Assembly: GCF_011759505.1 (NCBI RefSeq)
Contig: NZ_JAAOYO010000003.1
Coordinates: forward strand, 558,001-622,000
Length of the DNA: 64,000 nucleotides
Reading direction: 5' to 3'
Source of the DNA: Curtobacterium salicis
GTDB taxonomy: Bacteria > Actinomycetota > Actinomycetes > Actinomycetales > Microbacteriaceae
Positions 26,120 through 35,785 of this stretch are shown here, piece after piece (positions within the stretch are counted from its first letter, which is position 1; each line of letters begins with the position of its first letter). Below the pieces are notes generated by a model. The model ran no database searches and was not told where the DNA came from. It saw only the letters and a list, made by a program, of their open reading frames with translations. The position numbers and the translations under genes are program-made.

Positions 26120-26148
26120 GCGCTGCGGCGCGGGCGCTCGGGTGGTTC

Positions 26149-26167
26149 CGTTCGGGTCCACCCCGAA
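26149..26167 (+). terminator. short hairpin after the lacI-type gene
   Basis: GTTCGGG and CCCGAAC form a 7-bp stem around a 5-nt loop, 30 nt after the stop codon. It is followed by GC-rich sequence, not a U-tract. Confidence 0.4.
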
Positions 26168-26287
26168 CCGCGCGCCCGGAGCGGGCCGCTGCGCGGCGGC
26201 CGGGAGGCCCGGCACCGCTCCGCGCGCGCCTTCCGGTCCGTGGGTGGTCGGTATCGTTCCCGCAGCCACACGACGGAGGGACCGGAG

Positions 26288-26755
26288 ATGGACGTGCAGA
26301 CGGCGCTGGGACGGGCGCGACAGGTGATCGCGGTCGTCATGACCCCGAAGCTCCTGGCCGAGCTGGGCAGCCGTGCTTCTCGACCCGAGGAGGAACGGAC
26401 GCGGGAGGTCGTGGCCCGGTTCGACTGGGTCGACGCGGACGGTGCGGTGGACACCGGACTGCTCGGACAGGCGAAGGACGCCGTCGAGCTGCTCCGCTCC
26501 GACCGGGCAGTCCTGCACGTCGGTCGGATCACCGACCTGCCGCTCGACGCCGGCGCACGGCAGGAGGTGTCGACCGCCGTCGTCCGACTCGTCTTCGACC
26601 GACTCGGCCCGTCACGCCGGGTGCCGGAGAGCACGCTCAACGCGGCGCTGGCGATGCTCGTCGCGGACGTGGCGCTGGTGCGGCGGGACGCCGTGGACGC
26701 GGGTGTCCTCACACGGACGGCAGACGGCTCGGCGTACGCGCTCCGGGCGGAGTGA
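26288..26755 (+). CDS. DUF2087-type protein
   Basis: 155 residues from the ATG at 26288, which has GGAGGGA upstream. The C-terminal half follows the DUF2087 pattern: FDRLGPSRRVPESTLNAAL, then DVALVRRDAVDAGVL and a final aromatic YAL. The family is small, possibly DNA-binding and often fused to ArsR-type domains; here the N-terminal ~75 residues (QTALGRARQVIAVVMTPKLL) may be a divergent winged helix. Function is unknown. A TATCGT box lies 32 bases upstream of the ATG. Not clearly linked to its neighbours. Confidence 0.75.
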   Translation: MDVQTALGRARQVIAVVMTPKLLAELGSRASRPEEERTREVVARFDWVDADGAVDTGLLGQAKDAVELLRSDRAVLHVGRITDLPLDAGARQEVSTAVVRLVFDRLGPSRRVPESTLNAALAMLVADVALVRRDAVDAGVLTRTADGSAYALRAE

Positions 26756-26804
26756 CGGCTCGGGCATCCCGACCGCACCGTGGCGGGTGTGGTTGGTTGG
26801 GCTC

Positions 26805-27461
26805 GTGACCACGACCCCGAGCGCCGTTCCGGCTCTGACGCCCGACGCCGCCCTGCTCGAAGCCAGCCGTCGAGCCGAGCGGTTGGCGGAACACGGCCCG
26901 ACGGTCCACGGGCCGTCCGTCACCGGTGTCCTCGCTGTCCTCGCGGTGCTCATGACCCTCGTCGTGCCCGTCATCGTGTTCGGCGAACGCTGGTGGATCG
27001 GTCCGGTCGCCGTGGCGGTGTCCGGCATGGTGCTCGCCGTCCGGAACTGGTTCGTCGCCCGCCGTCGTCACACCCTGCAGCCGTTCTGGATCGCCACCGG
27101 CGAGCGTCCGTTCGCAGTACTCGACCGCGGTCAGCGGCAGCGGGCATGGCGTCAGATCAACGGTCGAGCGCCGGGGTCGTCGGACAGCGCACCACTCGTC
27201 CGCGCCTTCCTGGTGTGGCAGGAGCGGTCATCGCGGGCGGCCGTGCCGGGTCTCGTCGCGTTCGGAACCGTCCTGGTCGGATCGGCCTGGGCCCTCGCGC
27301 TGTCCTCCGGCGATGTGTGGCTCCTCGTGCTCCTGCTCGTCGTGGCCGTCCTCGTCACCGTGATGAGCGGGATCGAGGCGCGTCGCAGGGAGCGCGTGCG
27401 CCGGTCCTTGCCCGATCTGTCGTCGCCTTCGACCGCCCCGACCGGCAGCCCGATCGCGTAG
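26805..27461 (+). CDS. membrane protein of unknown function
   Basis: 218 residues from GTG 26805. Two helices sit at about 43-85 (VLAVLAVLMTLVVPVIVFG and WWIGPVAVAVSGMVLAV) and two more near 155-190, separated by a ~65-residue cytoplasmic loop (RHTLQPFWIATGERPFAVLD and QRAWRQINGRAPG). No family recognised. The C-terminus is basic and serine/proline-rich. It follows the DUF2087 gene by 49 bp, so they may be co-transcribed. Confidence 0.65.
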   Translation: MTTTPSAVPALTPDAALLEASRRAERLAEHGPTVHGPSVTGVLAVLAVLMTLVVPVIVFGERWWIGPVAVAVSGMVLAVRNWFVARRRHTLQPFWIATGERPFAVLDRGQRQRAWRQINGRAPGSSDSAPLVRAFLVWQERSSRAAVPGLVAFGTVLVGSAWALALSSGDVWLLVLLLVVAVLVTVMSGIEARRRERVRRSLPDLSSPSTAPTGSPIA

Positions 27462-27485
27462 CCCTGCCGTCGGGCGCGTCCGGAT

Positions 27486-28841
27486 TCAGCGGGCGAGCGC
27501 CGCGGCGATCCACCCCGGCCGGTGCGCGCGGAGGCCGAGTGTCACCGCACGGATGCCGATGTAGCCGAACGAGAAGACCGCCCACAGCGACGCCAGGCCG
27601 TCCCCGAGCCACCACAGCAGCGGCAGGTACACGACCAGGTTCGCGACACCGGCGAGGGCCAGGTACCGCGCGTCACCGGCGCCGATGAGCACCCCGTCGA
27701 GCACGAAGACGTACCCGGCGATCGGCAGCCCCGCCGCGATCAGGACCAGCACGGGTGGCAGCGCTGCCCGGACCGCTGGGGAGTCGGAGAACACCGGCCC
27801 GAGGACGCCGCTCGCGGCGAGCGTCAGCAGTCCCAGCAGGACGCCACCGGCGATTCCGAGGACCACGAGCCTCCCGGTCACGAGCCGGACCCGCTCGGCG
27901 TCCCGCGCACCGAGCGCGTGGCCGACGAGGGCCTGCCCGGCGATCGCCAGCGCGTCCAGCGCGAACGCGAGGGTGCTGAACACGGTCAACCCGATCTGGG
28001 TCGTCGCGAGCCCGATCGTGCCCAGTCCGGTCGCCGTCGCGATGGTGGTGAGCATCGCGATCCGCAGTGACGCGGTGCGGAGGAACAGCCACGCCCCGGA
28101 CCGCAGCGCCCGGACCACACCCGAGGCACCCGGCCGCAGCGGAGCGCCGGAGGCCCGTGCTGCGCGGACGGCGATCACCACGTAGACGGCCGCCATCGCC
28201 CACTGCACGACGACGGTGCCCGCGGCGGAACCCGCAACGCCCCAGCCCAGGCCGTAGATGAGCAGCGCGTTCAGCAGGCCGTTCGCGATGAACCCCACGG
28301 TGGCGACGACGAGCGGGGTCCGGGTGTCCTGCAGTCCGCGGAGCAGTCCGGTCGACGCGGTCACGACCAGGATGCCCGGCAGACCGATCAACGAGACGAG
28401 CAGGTACGCGGTCGCTGCCTCGGAGACCTCGGGAGCGGCGCCGAACAGGTCGATGAGGGGTCCGGCGAGCGGCCAACCGAGCAGGGCCAGGACGCCGCCG
28501 AGCCCCAGGGCGAGCCACATCCCGTCGATGCCGGCGTGCACTGCGCCACGGCGGTCGCCGGAACCGAGGGCACGCGCGACCGCCGGGGTGGTGGCGTAGG
28601 CGAGGAAGACCAGGAGGCCCGTGACCGTCTGCAGGACCGCGCTCGCCACCCCCACGGCGGCCAGTGACGTGGCTCCGAGGTGCCCGACGAGGGCCGTGTC
28701 GGTGAGCAGGAAGAGCGGTTCGACGACGAGCGCCCCGAGTGCCGGCAGCGCGAGCCGGACGATGTCGCGGTCGACCGAACGGCGTGCGCGGCGCGGATCG
28801 TCGGCGGTCGTCGTGTCGTCGTCGGGCTGGTCGGTGGGCAC
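27486..28841 (-). CDS. MATE family efflux transporter
   Basis: 451 residues from GTG 28841. Twelve predicted helices in two related halves, with LPALGALVVEPLFLLTDTALVGHLG at the start, the hallmark of the DinF-like MATE branch. It would export drugs or toxic metabolites using an H+ or Na+ gradient. An open frame reaching 28976 adds a basic segment with no family match. The gene starts 32 bp from a divergent transporter gene, so their promoters must overlap. Confidence 0.92.
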   Translation of the reverse strand: MPTDQPDDDTTTADDPRRARRSVDRDIVRLALPALGALVVEPLFLLTDTALVGHLGATSLAAVGVASAVLQTVTGLLVFLAYATTPAVARALGSGDRRGAVHAGIDGMWLALGLGGVLALLGWPLAGPLIDLFGAAPEVSEAATAYLLVSLIGLPGILVVTASTGLLRGLQDTRTPLVVATVGFIANGLLNALLIYGLGWGVAGSAAGTVVVQWAMAAVYVVIAVRAARASGAPLRPGASGVVRALRSGAWLFLRTASLRIAMLTTIATATGLGTIGLATTQIGLTVFSTLAFALDALAIAGQALVGHALGARDAERVRLVTGRLVVLGIAGGVLLGLLTLAASGVLGPVFSDSPAVRAALPPVLVLIAAGLPIAGYVFVLDGVLIGAGDARYLALAGVANLVVYLPLLWWLGDGLASLWAVFSFGYIGIRAVTLGLRAHRPGWIAAALAR

Positions 28842-28873
28842 CAGGACATCCTGCCAATGGCTACGGTCGAGGA

Positions 28874-29539
28874 GTGGACATCGTCGCACTGGTCCCCGCC
28901 GTGGTGGGGATCGCACTGAGTCCGCTCGTGGTCGCCTCGATCGTGTTCCTGCTCGGCCACCGAGGCGGGTACGCATCCGCCGCTGCGTGTGCCACCGGAT
29001 GGGTCCTCAGCGTCGCCGTGGCGCTCGTCGTGGCTGTCCTGCTCGGCGAGCGACTGCCGGCTCCGTCGGAGGGCGGCACCGACGTCCGGGCGGTGATCGA
29101 GGTCGTCGCCGGCGTGCTGCTGCTCGGTCTCGGGATCTGGCAGTGGACCGTTCGTCGGCTGCCCGACGGCCGCCCACGGAGCGCCGGCTGGTCGGACCTG
29201 ATGGCGGCGATCGGGCCGGCACGTGCATTCGTCGTCGGTGTCGCCTGGTTCCTGACCAACCCGAAGGCGTTGGTGCTCTCCGTGACCGCCGGCCTCGTCG
29301 TCGGTGACGCGGACCCGTCGGTCGTGGCGATGGTCGGGATCGGGACCGCCTACGTCCTGGTCGCGGGCTCCAGCGCTGTCCTGCCGATCGCGATCGCAGC
29401 GGCGCTCGGGCGTCGAGCGGAACCGATGCTCGCGGCGACCCGGGGGTTCATCGCCCAGCGCGGCTCCGTCGCACTCGTCGTCGTCCTCGTGGTGCTCGGC
29501 CTGGTGCAGTGCGTCACGGGCGTCGTCGCGCTGCTCTGA
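28874..29539 (+). CDS. GAP/LysE-like membrane transporter
   Basis: 221 residues with six predicted helices. The opening VPAVVGIALSPLVVASIVFLL and the internal VGVAWFLTNPKAL are typical of the GAP (Sap, sulfolipid-1-addressing protein) family of the LysE superfamily. Mycobacterial relatives move glycolipids or peptides across the membrane. The GTG at 28874 lies six bases after TACGGT, which fits a leaderless transcript, and no good Shine-Dalgarno is present. It converges with the uracil permease gene. Confidence 0.82.
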   Translation: MDIVALVPAVVGIALSPLVVASIVFLLGHRGGYASAAACATGWVLSVAVALVVAVLLGERLPAPSEGGTDVRAVIEVVAGVLLLGLGIWQWTVRRLPDGRPRSAGWSDLMAAIGPARAFVVGVAWFLTNPKALVLSVTAGLVVGDADPSVVAMVGIGTAYVLVAGSSAVLPIAIAAALGRRAEPMLAATRGFIAQRGSVALVVVLVVLGLVQCVTGVVALL

Positions 29540-29555
29540 ACCGCAGGACCTCGGA

Positions 29556-30908
29556 TCAGTCGCGCGCTGCGGTGTCGACCCGCGGCTCGACGGGGACGCC
29601 GCCCGTGGCCGCCCGGTCGGCCTCGGTCGCCGCCGGGGTCACCGGGTCGGTGCCACGGGCCCGGCCGATGAGGTCCATCAGGTGGTAGACGACGATCGCG
29701 GCGATGGTGCCGATGATGATGCCGCCGAACGTCGCACCGCCCAGGTGGAACGTGAAGTCGGCGATGCCCATGATGAGCGCGATGCCCGCCGTCAGCTGGT
29801 TCTTCGGCTTGGCGAAGTCGACGCGGTTCTCCACCCAGATCCGGATGCCGATGACGCCGATCAGACCGTAGAGCGCCGTGGTCGCACCCCCGAGGACACC
29901 GGCCGGGACGGTCGAGATGACCGCGCCGATCTTCGGGGAGAGCCCGAGCAGCACCGCGGCGATCGCGGCGACCCAGTACGCCGCCGTCGAGAACACCCGG
30001 GTCGCCGCCATCACGCCGATGTTCTCGCCGTAGGTCGTGGTCGCGGAACCGCCGCCGACACCCGCCAGCACGGTCGAGATGCCGTCGGCGAAGAGCGCGC
30101 GGCCGGTCAGCGGGGTGAGGTCGCGGCCGGTGAGCTGCCCGACGCCCTTGACGTGGCCGACGTTCTCGGCGACCAGGGCCAGGACCACCGGCAGGAACCC
30201 GAGGTAGACGGCCATCTGTGACGGGTCGAACGCCGGTGCCGTGAAGGTCGGCAGGCCCACCCAGTCCGCCTTGGTGACGGCGCTCAGGTCCACCTGGCCG
30301 CCGATCAGGGCCGCGACGTAGCCGACGACCACGCCGACGACGATCGACAACCGACCGAGCAGCCCCCTGAACAGGACGGTGCACAGGACGATGGCGGCCA
30401 GGGTGATCACCGCGACGACGGGGGCGGCGACGAAGTTGTCGCGCGCGGCCGGGGCCAGGTTGAAGCCGATCAGGGCGACGATCGCACCCGAGACCACCGG
30501 CGGCATGAGTCGGTCGATCCACCCGGCACCGGCGAGGTGCACGATGAGCCCGACGACGGCGAGCAGCGCCCCGACGACGATGATGCCGGACAGGGCCAGC
30601 GGGATGCCGCCGATCTTCGTCGCGGCCCCGATCGGCGCGAGGAAGGCGAACGACGACCCGAGGTAGCTCGGCAGCCGGTTGCCCGTGAGGAGCAGGAACA
30701 GGATCGTCCCGATGCCGCTGAACAGCAGCGTCGTGGACGGCGGGAACCCGGTGATGAGCGGCACGAGGAACGTCGCGCCGAACATCGCGACGACGTGCTG
30801 CACCCCGAGCCCGATCGTGCGGGGCCAGGTGAGGCGCTCGTCCGGCGCCACGATCGTCGCTGCGGAGACGGTGCGGCCGTCACCGTGCAGCTTCCACGGA
30901 AGTCCCAT
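29556..30908 (-). CDS. uracil/xanthine permease, NCS2 family
   Basis: 450 residues, about 14 helices. The N-terminal GLGVQHVVAMFGATFLVP and the family signature ENVGHVKGVGQLTGRDLTP, followed by GGGSATTTYGENIGV, identify an NCS2 nucleobase:proton symporter closest to UraA/RutG-type uracil carriers. It imports uracil or xanthine for salvage. No purine or pyrimidine salvage genes lie next to it. The ATG at 30908 is followed by MGLPWKLHGDG, a cytoplasmic lead-in typical of actinobacterial members. It is divergent from the M13 peptidase gene. Confidence 0.93.
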   Translation of the reverse strand: MGLPWKLHGDGRTVSAATIVAPDERLTWPRTIGLGVQHVVAMFGATFLVPLITGFPPSTTLLFSGIGTILFLLLTGNRLPSYLGSSFAFLAPIGAATKIGGIPLALSGIIVVGALLAVVGLIVHLAGAGWIDRLMPPVVSGAIVALIGFNLAPAARDNFVAAPVVAVITLAAIVLCTVLFRGLLGRLSIVVGVVVGYVAALIGGQVDLSAVTKADWVGLPTFTAPAFDPSQMAVYLGFLPVVLALVAENVGHVKGVGQLTGRDLTPLTGRALFADGISTVLAGVGGGSATTTYGENIGVMAATRVFSTAAYWVAAIAAVLLGLSPKIGAVISTVPAGVLGGATTALYGLIGVIGIRIWVENRVDFAKPKNQLTAGIALIMGIADFTFHLGGATFGGIIIGTIAAIVVYHLMDLIGRARGTDPVTPAATEADRAATGGVPVEPRVDTAARD

Positions 30909-31033
30909 GCGACGACCGTAGCGGGCGGTCGGCCCTCCGTGACGGGCCACGTCGGACTCCTGTGGAGAACGCCGTCGCCGCACGGCCCTCCACCGATGCG
31001 TACCGGCCGGGTGGCGGACCGGGTCCCGGTGGC

Positions 31034-31046
31034 TATCGTGGTGAGC
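31034..31046 (+). promoter_or_regulatory. leaderless promoter of the M13 peptidase gene
   Basis: TATCGT at 31034-31039 is a good -10 box seven bases before the ATG at 31047, leaving no room for an untranslated leader. The same spacing is seen before several other genes in the window. Confidence 0.55.
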
Positions 31047-33010
31047 ATGACCGACGTCGCAGGCACCACCGGAATCCGCACCGACGAACTCGACGAGTCG
31101 GTGCGGCCGCAGGACGACCTCTACCGGCACGTCAACGGCAGGTGGATCGACGAGACCCCGATCCCCGACGACAAGGCCCGCTACGGCTCGTTCACCGTCC
31201 TGGCCGAGGAAGCCGAAGCCGCCGTGCGCACGATCATCGAGCGCGCACAGACCGCCGCGCCGGGCACCGAGCAGCGCAAGGTCGGCGACCTCTTCACGTC
31301 CTTCACCGACGAGACCGCACTCGAAGCACTCGGGTCCGCCCCGATCGAGCCGCTCCTCGCCGACATCGCCGCGATCGAGGACAAGGACGACGTCCTCCGC
31401 ATGGTCGGCCGCTTCGAACGCCTCGGGCTGCCGAGCTTCATCCAGCTCTTCGTCGACAACGACCCGGGCGACCCGGACGCGTACATCGTGTTCCTGGAGC
31501 AGTCCGGCCTCGGCCTGCCCGACGAGTCGTACTACCGCGAAGAGCGCTTCGCCGACATCCGCGAGAAGTACCGCGAGTTCGTCGGCGCGATGTTCCCCCT
31601 GGCCGGCTACGACGAGAGCGGCGACCGCACCGAACACGTCATCGCCCTCGAGACCGCCATCGCCTCGGCGCACTGGGACAACGTCGCCACCCGCGACAGC
31701 CAGAAGACCTACAACAAACTGCACTGGGACGAGGTCTCGGCGCTCGCCGAAGGTGTCGACCTCCGGCACTGGTGGCAGGCCATCGACGCCCCGGCTGGCG
31801 CCTTCGACACCGTCGTGGTCCGTCAGCCCTCGTTCCTGACCGGCCTGGCGCAGCTGTTCCGCGAGCAGCCCCTCCCGGTCTGGAAGGACTGGCTGTGCTG
31901 GCAGGTCATCCGCGCCTCGGCGCCGTACCTGACCAGCGCGTTCTCGGCGACGAGCTTCTCGTTCTACGGCACGGCACTCACCGGCGCACCGAAGCAGCGT
32001 GACCGCTGGAAGCGCGGCGTCTCCCTGGTCGAGGGCGCCATGGGCGAAGCGGTCGGCCGCATCTACGTCGAGGAGCACTTCGACGAGACGTCGAAGGCGA
32101 CGATGGACGACCTCGTCGCGAACCTGGTCGAGGCGTACCGGCAGAGCATCACCGGCCTCGAGTGGATGACCGACGAGACCCGGGCCCGCGCGCTGGACAA
32201 GCTCGAGAAGTTCACCCCGAAGATCGGCTACCCGGTGAAGTGGCGCGACTACAGCGCCCTGCCGGTCACCGCCGACGACCTGCTCGGCAACGTCCGCGCG
32301 ATCGCGTCGTTCCAGGTGGACCGCGAGCTCGGCAAGATCGGCAAGCCGATCGACCGTGACGAGTGGTTCATGACCCCGCAGACGATCAACGCCTACTACA
32401 ACCCGGGCTTCAACGAGATCGTCTTCCCGGCCGCGATCCTGCAGTTCCCCTTCTTCGAGGCCAGCCGTGACGCCGCCGCCAACTACGGTGCGATCGGAGC
32501 CGTCATCGGCCACGAGATCGGGCACGGCTTCGACGACCAGGGCTCGCAGTACGACGGCGACGGCCGCCTGCAGAACTGGTGGACCGAGGCCGACCGGCAG
32601 GCGTTCGAGGAGCGCACGAAGGCCCTCATCGCGCAGTACGACGCCCTGGTGCCCACCGAGGTGCCGGACGGGCACGTGAACGGTGCGCTCACCATCGGCG
32701 AGAACATCGGTGACCTCGGCGGTCTGTCGATCGCGTGGAAGGCCTACCTGATCTCGCTGGACGGTGCCGAGCCGCCGGTGATCGACGGCCTGACCGGAGC
32801 CGAGCGCTTCTTCCTGAGCTGGGCGCAGGCCTGGCGGATGGCGATCCGTCCGGAAGAGGCCGCTCGTCTGCTGAGCATCGACCCGCACTCGCCGAACGAG
32901 TTCCGCTGCAACCAGATCGTCCGCAACATCGACGTCTACTACGACACCTTCGACGTCTCGGACCGTGACGCGATGTACCTGGCCCCGGCCGAGCGCGTCG
33001 CCATCTGGTG

Positions 33011-33011
<1 letters not shown>
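31047..33011 (+). CDS. M13 family zinc metallopeptidase (PepO-like)
   Basis: 654 residues, full family length. N-terminal domain starts RPQDDLYRHVNGRWIDE. Zinc site HEIGH at residues 489-493, with the third ligand Glu552 in ENIGDLGG; NAYYNPGFNEIVFPAAILQ precedes it as in neprilysin relatives. There is no signal peptide or membrane anchor, so it is a cytosolic oligopeptidase. The stop codon overlaps the next gene (TGATG), tying it to the beta-lactamase-fold protein. A TATCGT box seven bases before the ATG suggests leaderless translation. Confidence 0.95.
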
Positions 33012-34038
<1,027 letters not shown>

Positions 34039-34148
34039 ACCGACGACCGATCCCGGCGGGATCAGACCGCTGTGTCCCCGCGCTGGCGGTCGGGGTCGCC
34101 CCGCCGAGCACGCGCGGCCCGCCGGACACGCGCAGTCCCCGGACCGGG

Positions 34149-34904
34149 CTACCGCTCCTGCTGTCCCTCCGGCACGAACGCCCGCACGGACAGCAGCTCC
34201 GCCGACTGCTGCCGGCACGCCGTGTAGGCGGTGGAGGCGACGAACAGCGACTGCTTCGACCCGGGCGGGTAGACGCGGAACCCGTCGGGCTGCTGCGTCG
34301 TGCAGTCGGCCGGCTCGAGGTTCTCGGCTCGGACGATCCGGAGCGGCGCGTACGCGGTCTGCCCGGCGGCCAGGGTGACGGTCGGGTGTGTGCCGCTGCG
34401 GTCGAGTGCCGCCGCTGCCCCGAGCTGCATGCCGTTCCCGTCGCCCACGAAGGACAGGCCGGGCCAGCCCTGCAGGGTGCACGACGCGGTCCCCGTGTTC
34501 CGCAACGCCAGGTTGAGGTAGACGCTGCCGGCTCCGCCGCCACTGCCCTCGGCGATCGACCCGGTCAGCGAGGACGTCGCGCAGGTCCCCGCGCCGGAGG
34601 CGGTGCCGCCGTCTGCCGGACCGGCCGCGGCAGCACCCGTCGAACCGGCGGCCGCCGACGCAGCCGGAGTGGACGACGGTGTGGTCGGCGTGGTCGGTGC
34701 CGCGGAGGCGGGCGTGGCCGAGGTGGTCGGAGCGGAGGTGGTCGGACCGGCCGGCGCCGAGGACGCCCCGCCTCCACTCGACGTGCTCGTGCACCCCGTC
34801 AGTGCGAGCACGACCGCCCCGAGCACGCTCACCGTCCCCAGCACTCCGCGCAGCGACCGCCGTCCGGTCACCTGCCCGCCGAACCCTCGACTGCTCTGTC
34901 CCAT
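34149..34904 (-). CDS. DUF4232 lipoprotein
   Basis: 251 residues from ATG 34904. A Sec signal with lipobox LTGC (Cys about residue 38) is followed by a ~65-residue serine/threonine/proline/alanine linker, then a DUF4232 domain (CATSSLTGS, YLNLALRNTGTASCTLQGWPG, PLRIVRAEN, ADCTTQQ). The four or more cysteines of the domain probably form disulfides. Members are secreted immunoglobulin-like proteins of unknown function, common in Actinobacteria. It stands alone and is divergent from a small acidic protein gene. Confidence 0.88.
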   Translation of the reverse strand: MGQSSRGFGGQVTGRRSLRGVLGTVSVLGAVVLALTGCTSTSSGGGASSAPAGPTTSAPTTSATPASAAPTTPTTPSSTPAASAAAGSTGAAAAGPADGGTASGAGTCATSSLTGSIAEGSGGGAGSVYLNLALRNTGTASCTLQGWPGLSFVGDGNGMQLGAAAALDRSGTHPTVTLAAGQTAYAPLRIVRAENLEPADCTTQQPDGFRVYPPGSKQSLFVASTAYTACRQQSAELLSVRAFVPEGQQER

Positions 34905-35039
34905 GCCCGCCAGACAACCACTTCCACCGTGGAACCGTCTCGCACGTCCTCCCACATCCGCACCGCCGCCCAGCGTGTTCGGGCAGGATCGGCATCGTGC
35001 ACGTCGACGACGACGTGCGGACACGGAAGGTACAGACCG

Positions 35040-35315
35040 ATGGCAGCAGGCAAGCACGAGGCAGCACGCGGCGACGACGACCGGGCCGACGGCGTGGACG
35101 CACGCGCCGGCGAGTTCGTGGACAGCGACATCCCCGGTGAGCACCGCGTCACCGAGGACGAGCCGGTCGGCGAGTTCGTGTCGAGCGACATCCCCGGCGA
35201 GGCCCGTCCAGAGCCGGAGGGCGAGTCGGGTGAGTACGTCGAGTCGGACATCCCCGGCGAGCCGCAGCCGGCCGGTCCCGAGGAGGCCGGGCAGTACACC
35301 GACCGCGACCAGTAA
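35040..35315 (+). CDS. small acidic protein with three SDIPGE repeats
   Basis: 91 residues, strongly acidic and without predicted structure. Three tandem units end in the same block: GEFVDSDIPGE, GEFVSSDIPGE and GEYVESDIPGE, separated by ~12 acidic residues. The start is ATG 35040 with GGAAGG upstream. No family recognised. The repeats look like short linear binding motifs on a disordered chain, perhaps a target for a partner protein. It converges with a NUDIX gene. Confidence 0.65.
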   Translation: MAAGKHEAARGDDDRADGVDARAGEFVDSDIPGEHRVTEDEPVGEFVSSDIPGEARPEPEGESGEYVESDIPGEPQPAGPEEAGQYTDRDQ

Positions 35316-35338
35316 CGGTCGGTCGCCCGTCCGGTCGG

Positions 35339-35785
35339 TCAGTCGATGAGTCCCGCCTGCATCAGCAGGCGGAGCGTCTCGACCCCGGCCGGCGGGCAGC
35401 GTCCGGCGTCGCCGGAGGTGACCCAGTCCACCTCGTCGACCTCTGCGGAGGCGACGGGCGTGGCGGAGTCGAGCGTGCCTCCCGGCCGGGCCAGGAACAG
35501 CGTCATCGCGACGATCGTCCCGGGCGCCTGCCCGTGGGCGGGTTCGGTGACGACGGCGAACTCGTCGAGGTCGGCGGCGGTGAGGTGCAGGCCGGTCTCC
35601 TCGAACGCCTCGCGCACCGCGGCGTCGACGGCGCTCTCGCCGGGTTCGACCTTGCCGCCCGGCAGGTAGAGGACGTCGCGTCCACGTGCGCGCACCATCA
35701 GCACGCGGCGGTCCCGGACCAGCAGGAGCGCGCTGACGTCCAGTACGGGTCCGGCCGGGAGGCTCGACCCACCCGAGCCGGTCAG
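35339..35785 (-). CDS. NUDIX hydrolase next to hemA, start uncertain
   Basis: 148 residues if the start is CTG at 35785, which overlaps the hemA stop as CTGA. The Nudix box begins GGKVEPGESAVDAAVREA and continues FEETGL, matching the consensus. It follows LLLVRDRRVLMVRARG and VLYLPGG as in MutT-like enzymes. No ATG or GTG occurs between the hemA stop and the first strand. The first ATG (35698) would remove the first beta strand. Either a rare CTG start with translational coupling or an error in the sequence would explain this. Substrate unknown. Confidence 0.8.
   Translation of the reverse strand: MTGSGGSSLPAGPVLDVSALLLVRDRRVLMVRARGRDVLYLPGGKVEPGESAVDAAVREAFEETGLHLTAADLDEFAVVTEPAHGQAPGTIVAMTLFLARPGGTLDSATPVASAEVDEVDWVTSGDAGRCPPAGVETLRLLMQAGLID

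Noticed and set aside
26240..26287. ATG at 26240 as start of the DUF2087 gene
   Set aside because: It would place a basic unconserved lead-in before the domain; the ATG at 26288 has a good Shine-Dalgarno.
29556..32888. 1110-codon minus-strand frame covering the M13 peptidase region and the permease
   Set aside because: Only the part after 30908 is a real gene; the rest is antisense to the peptidase.
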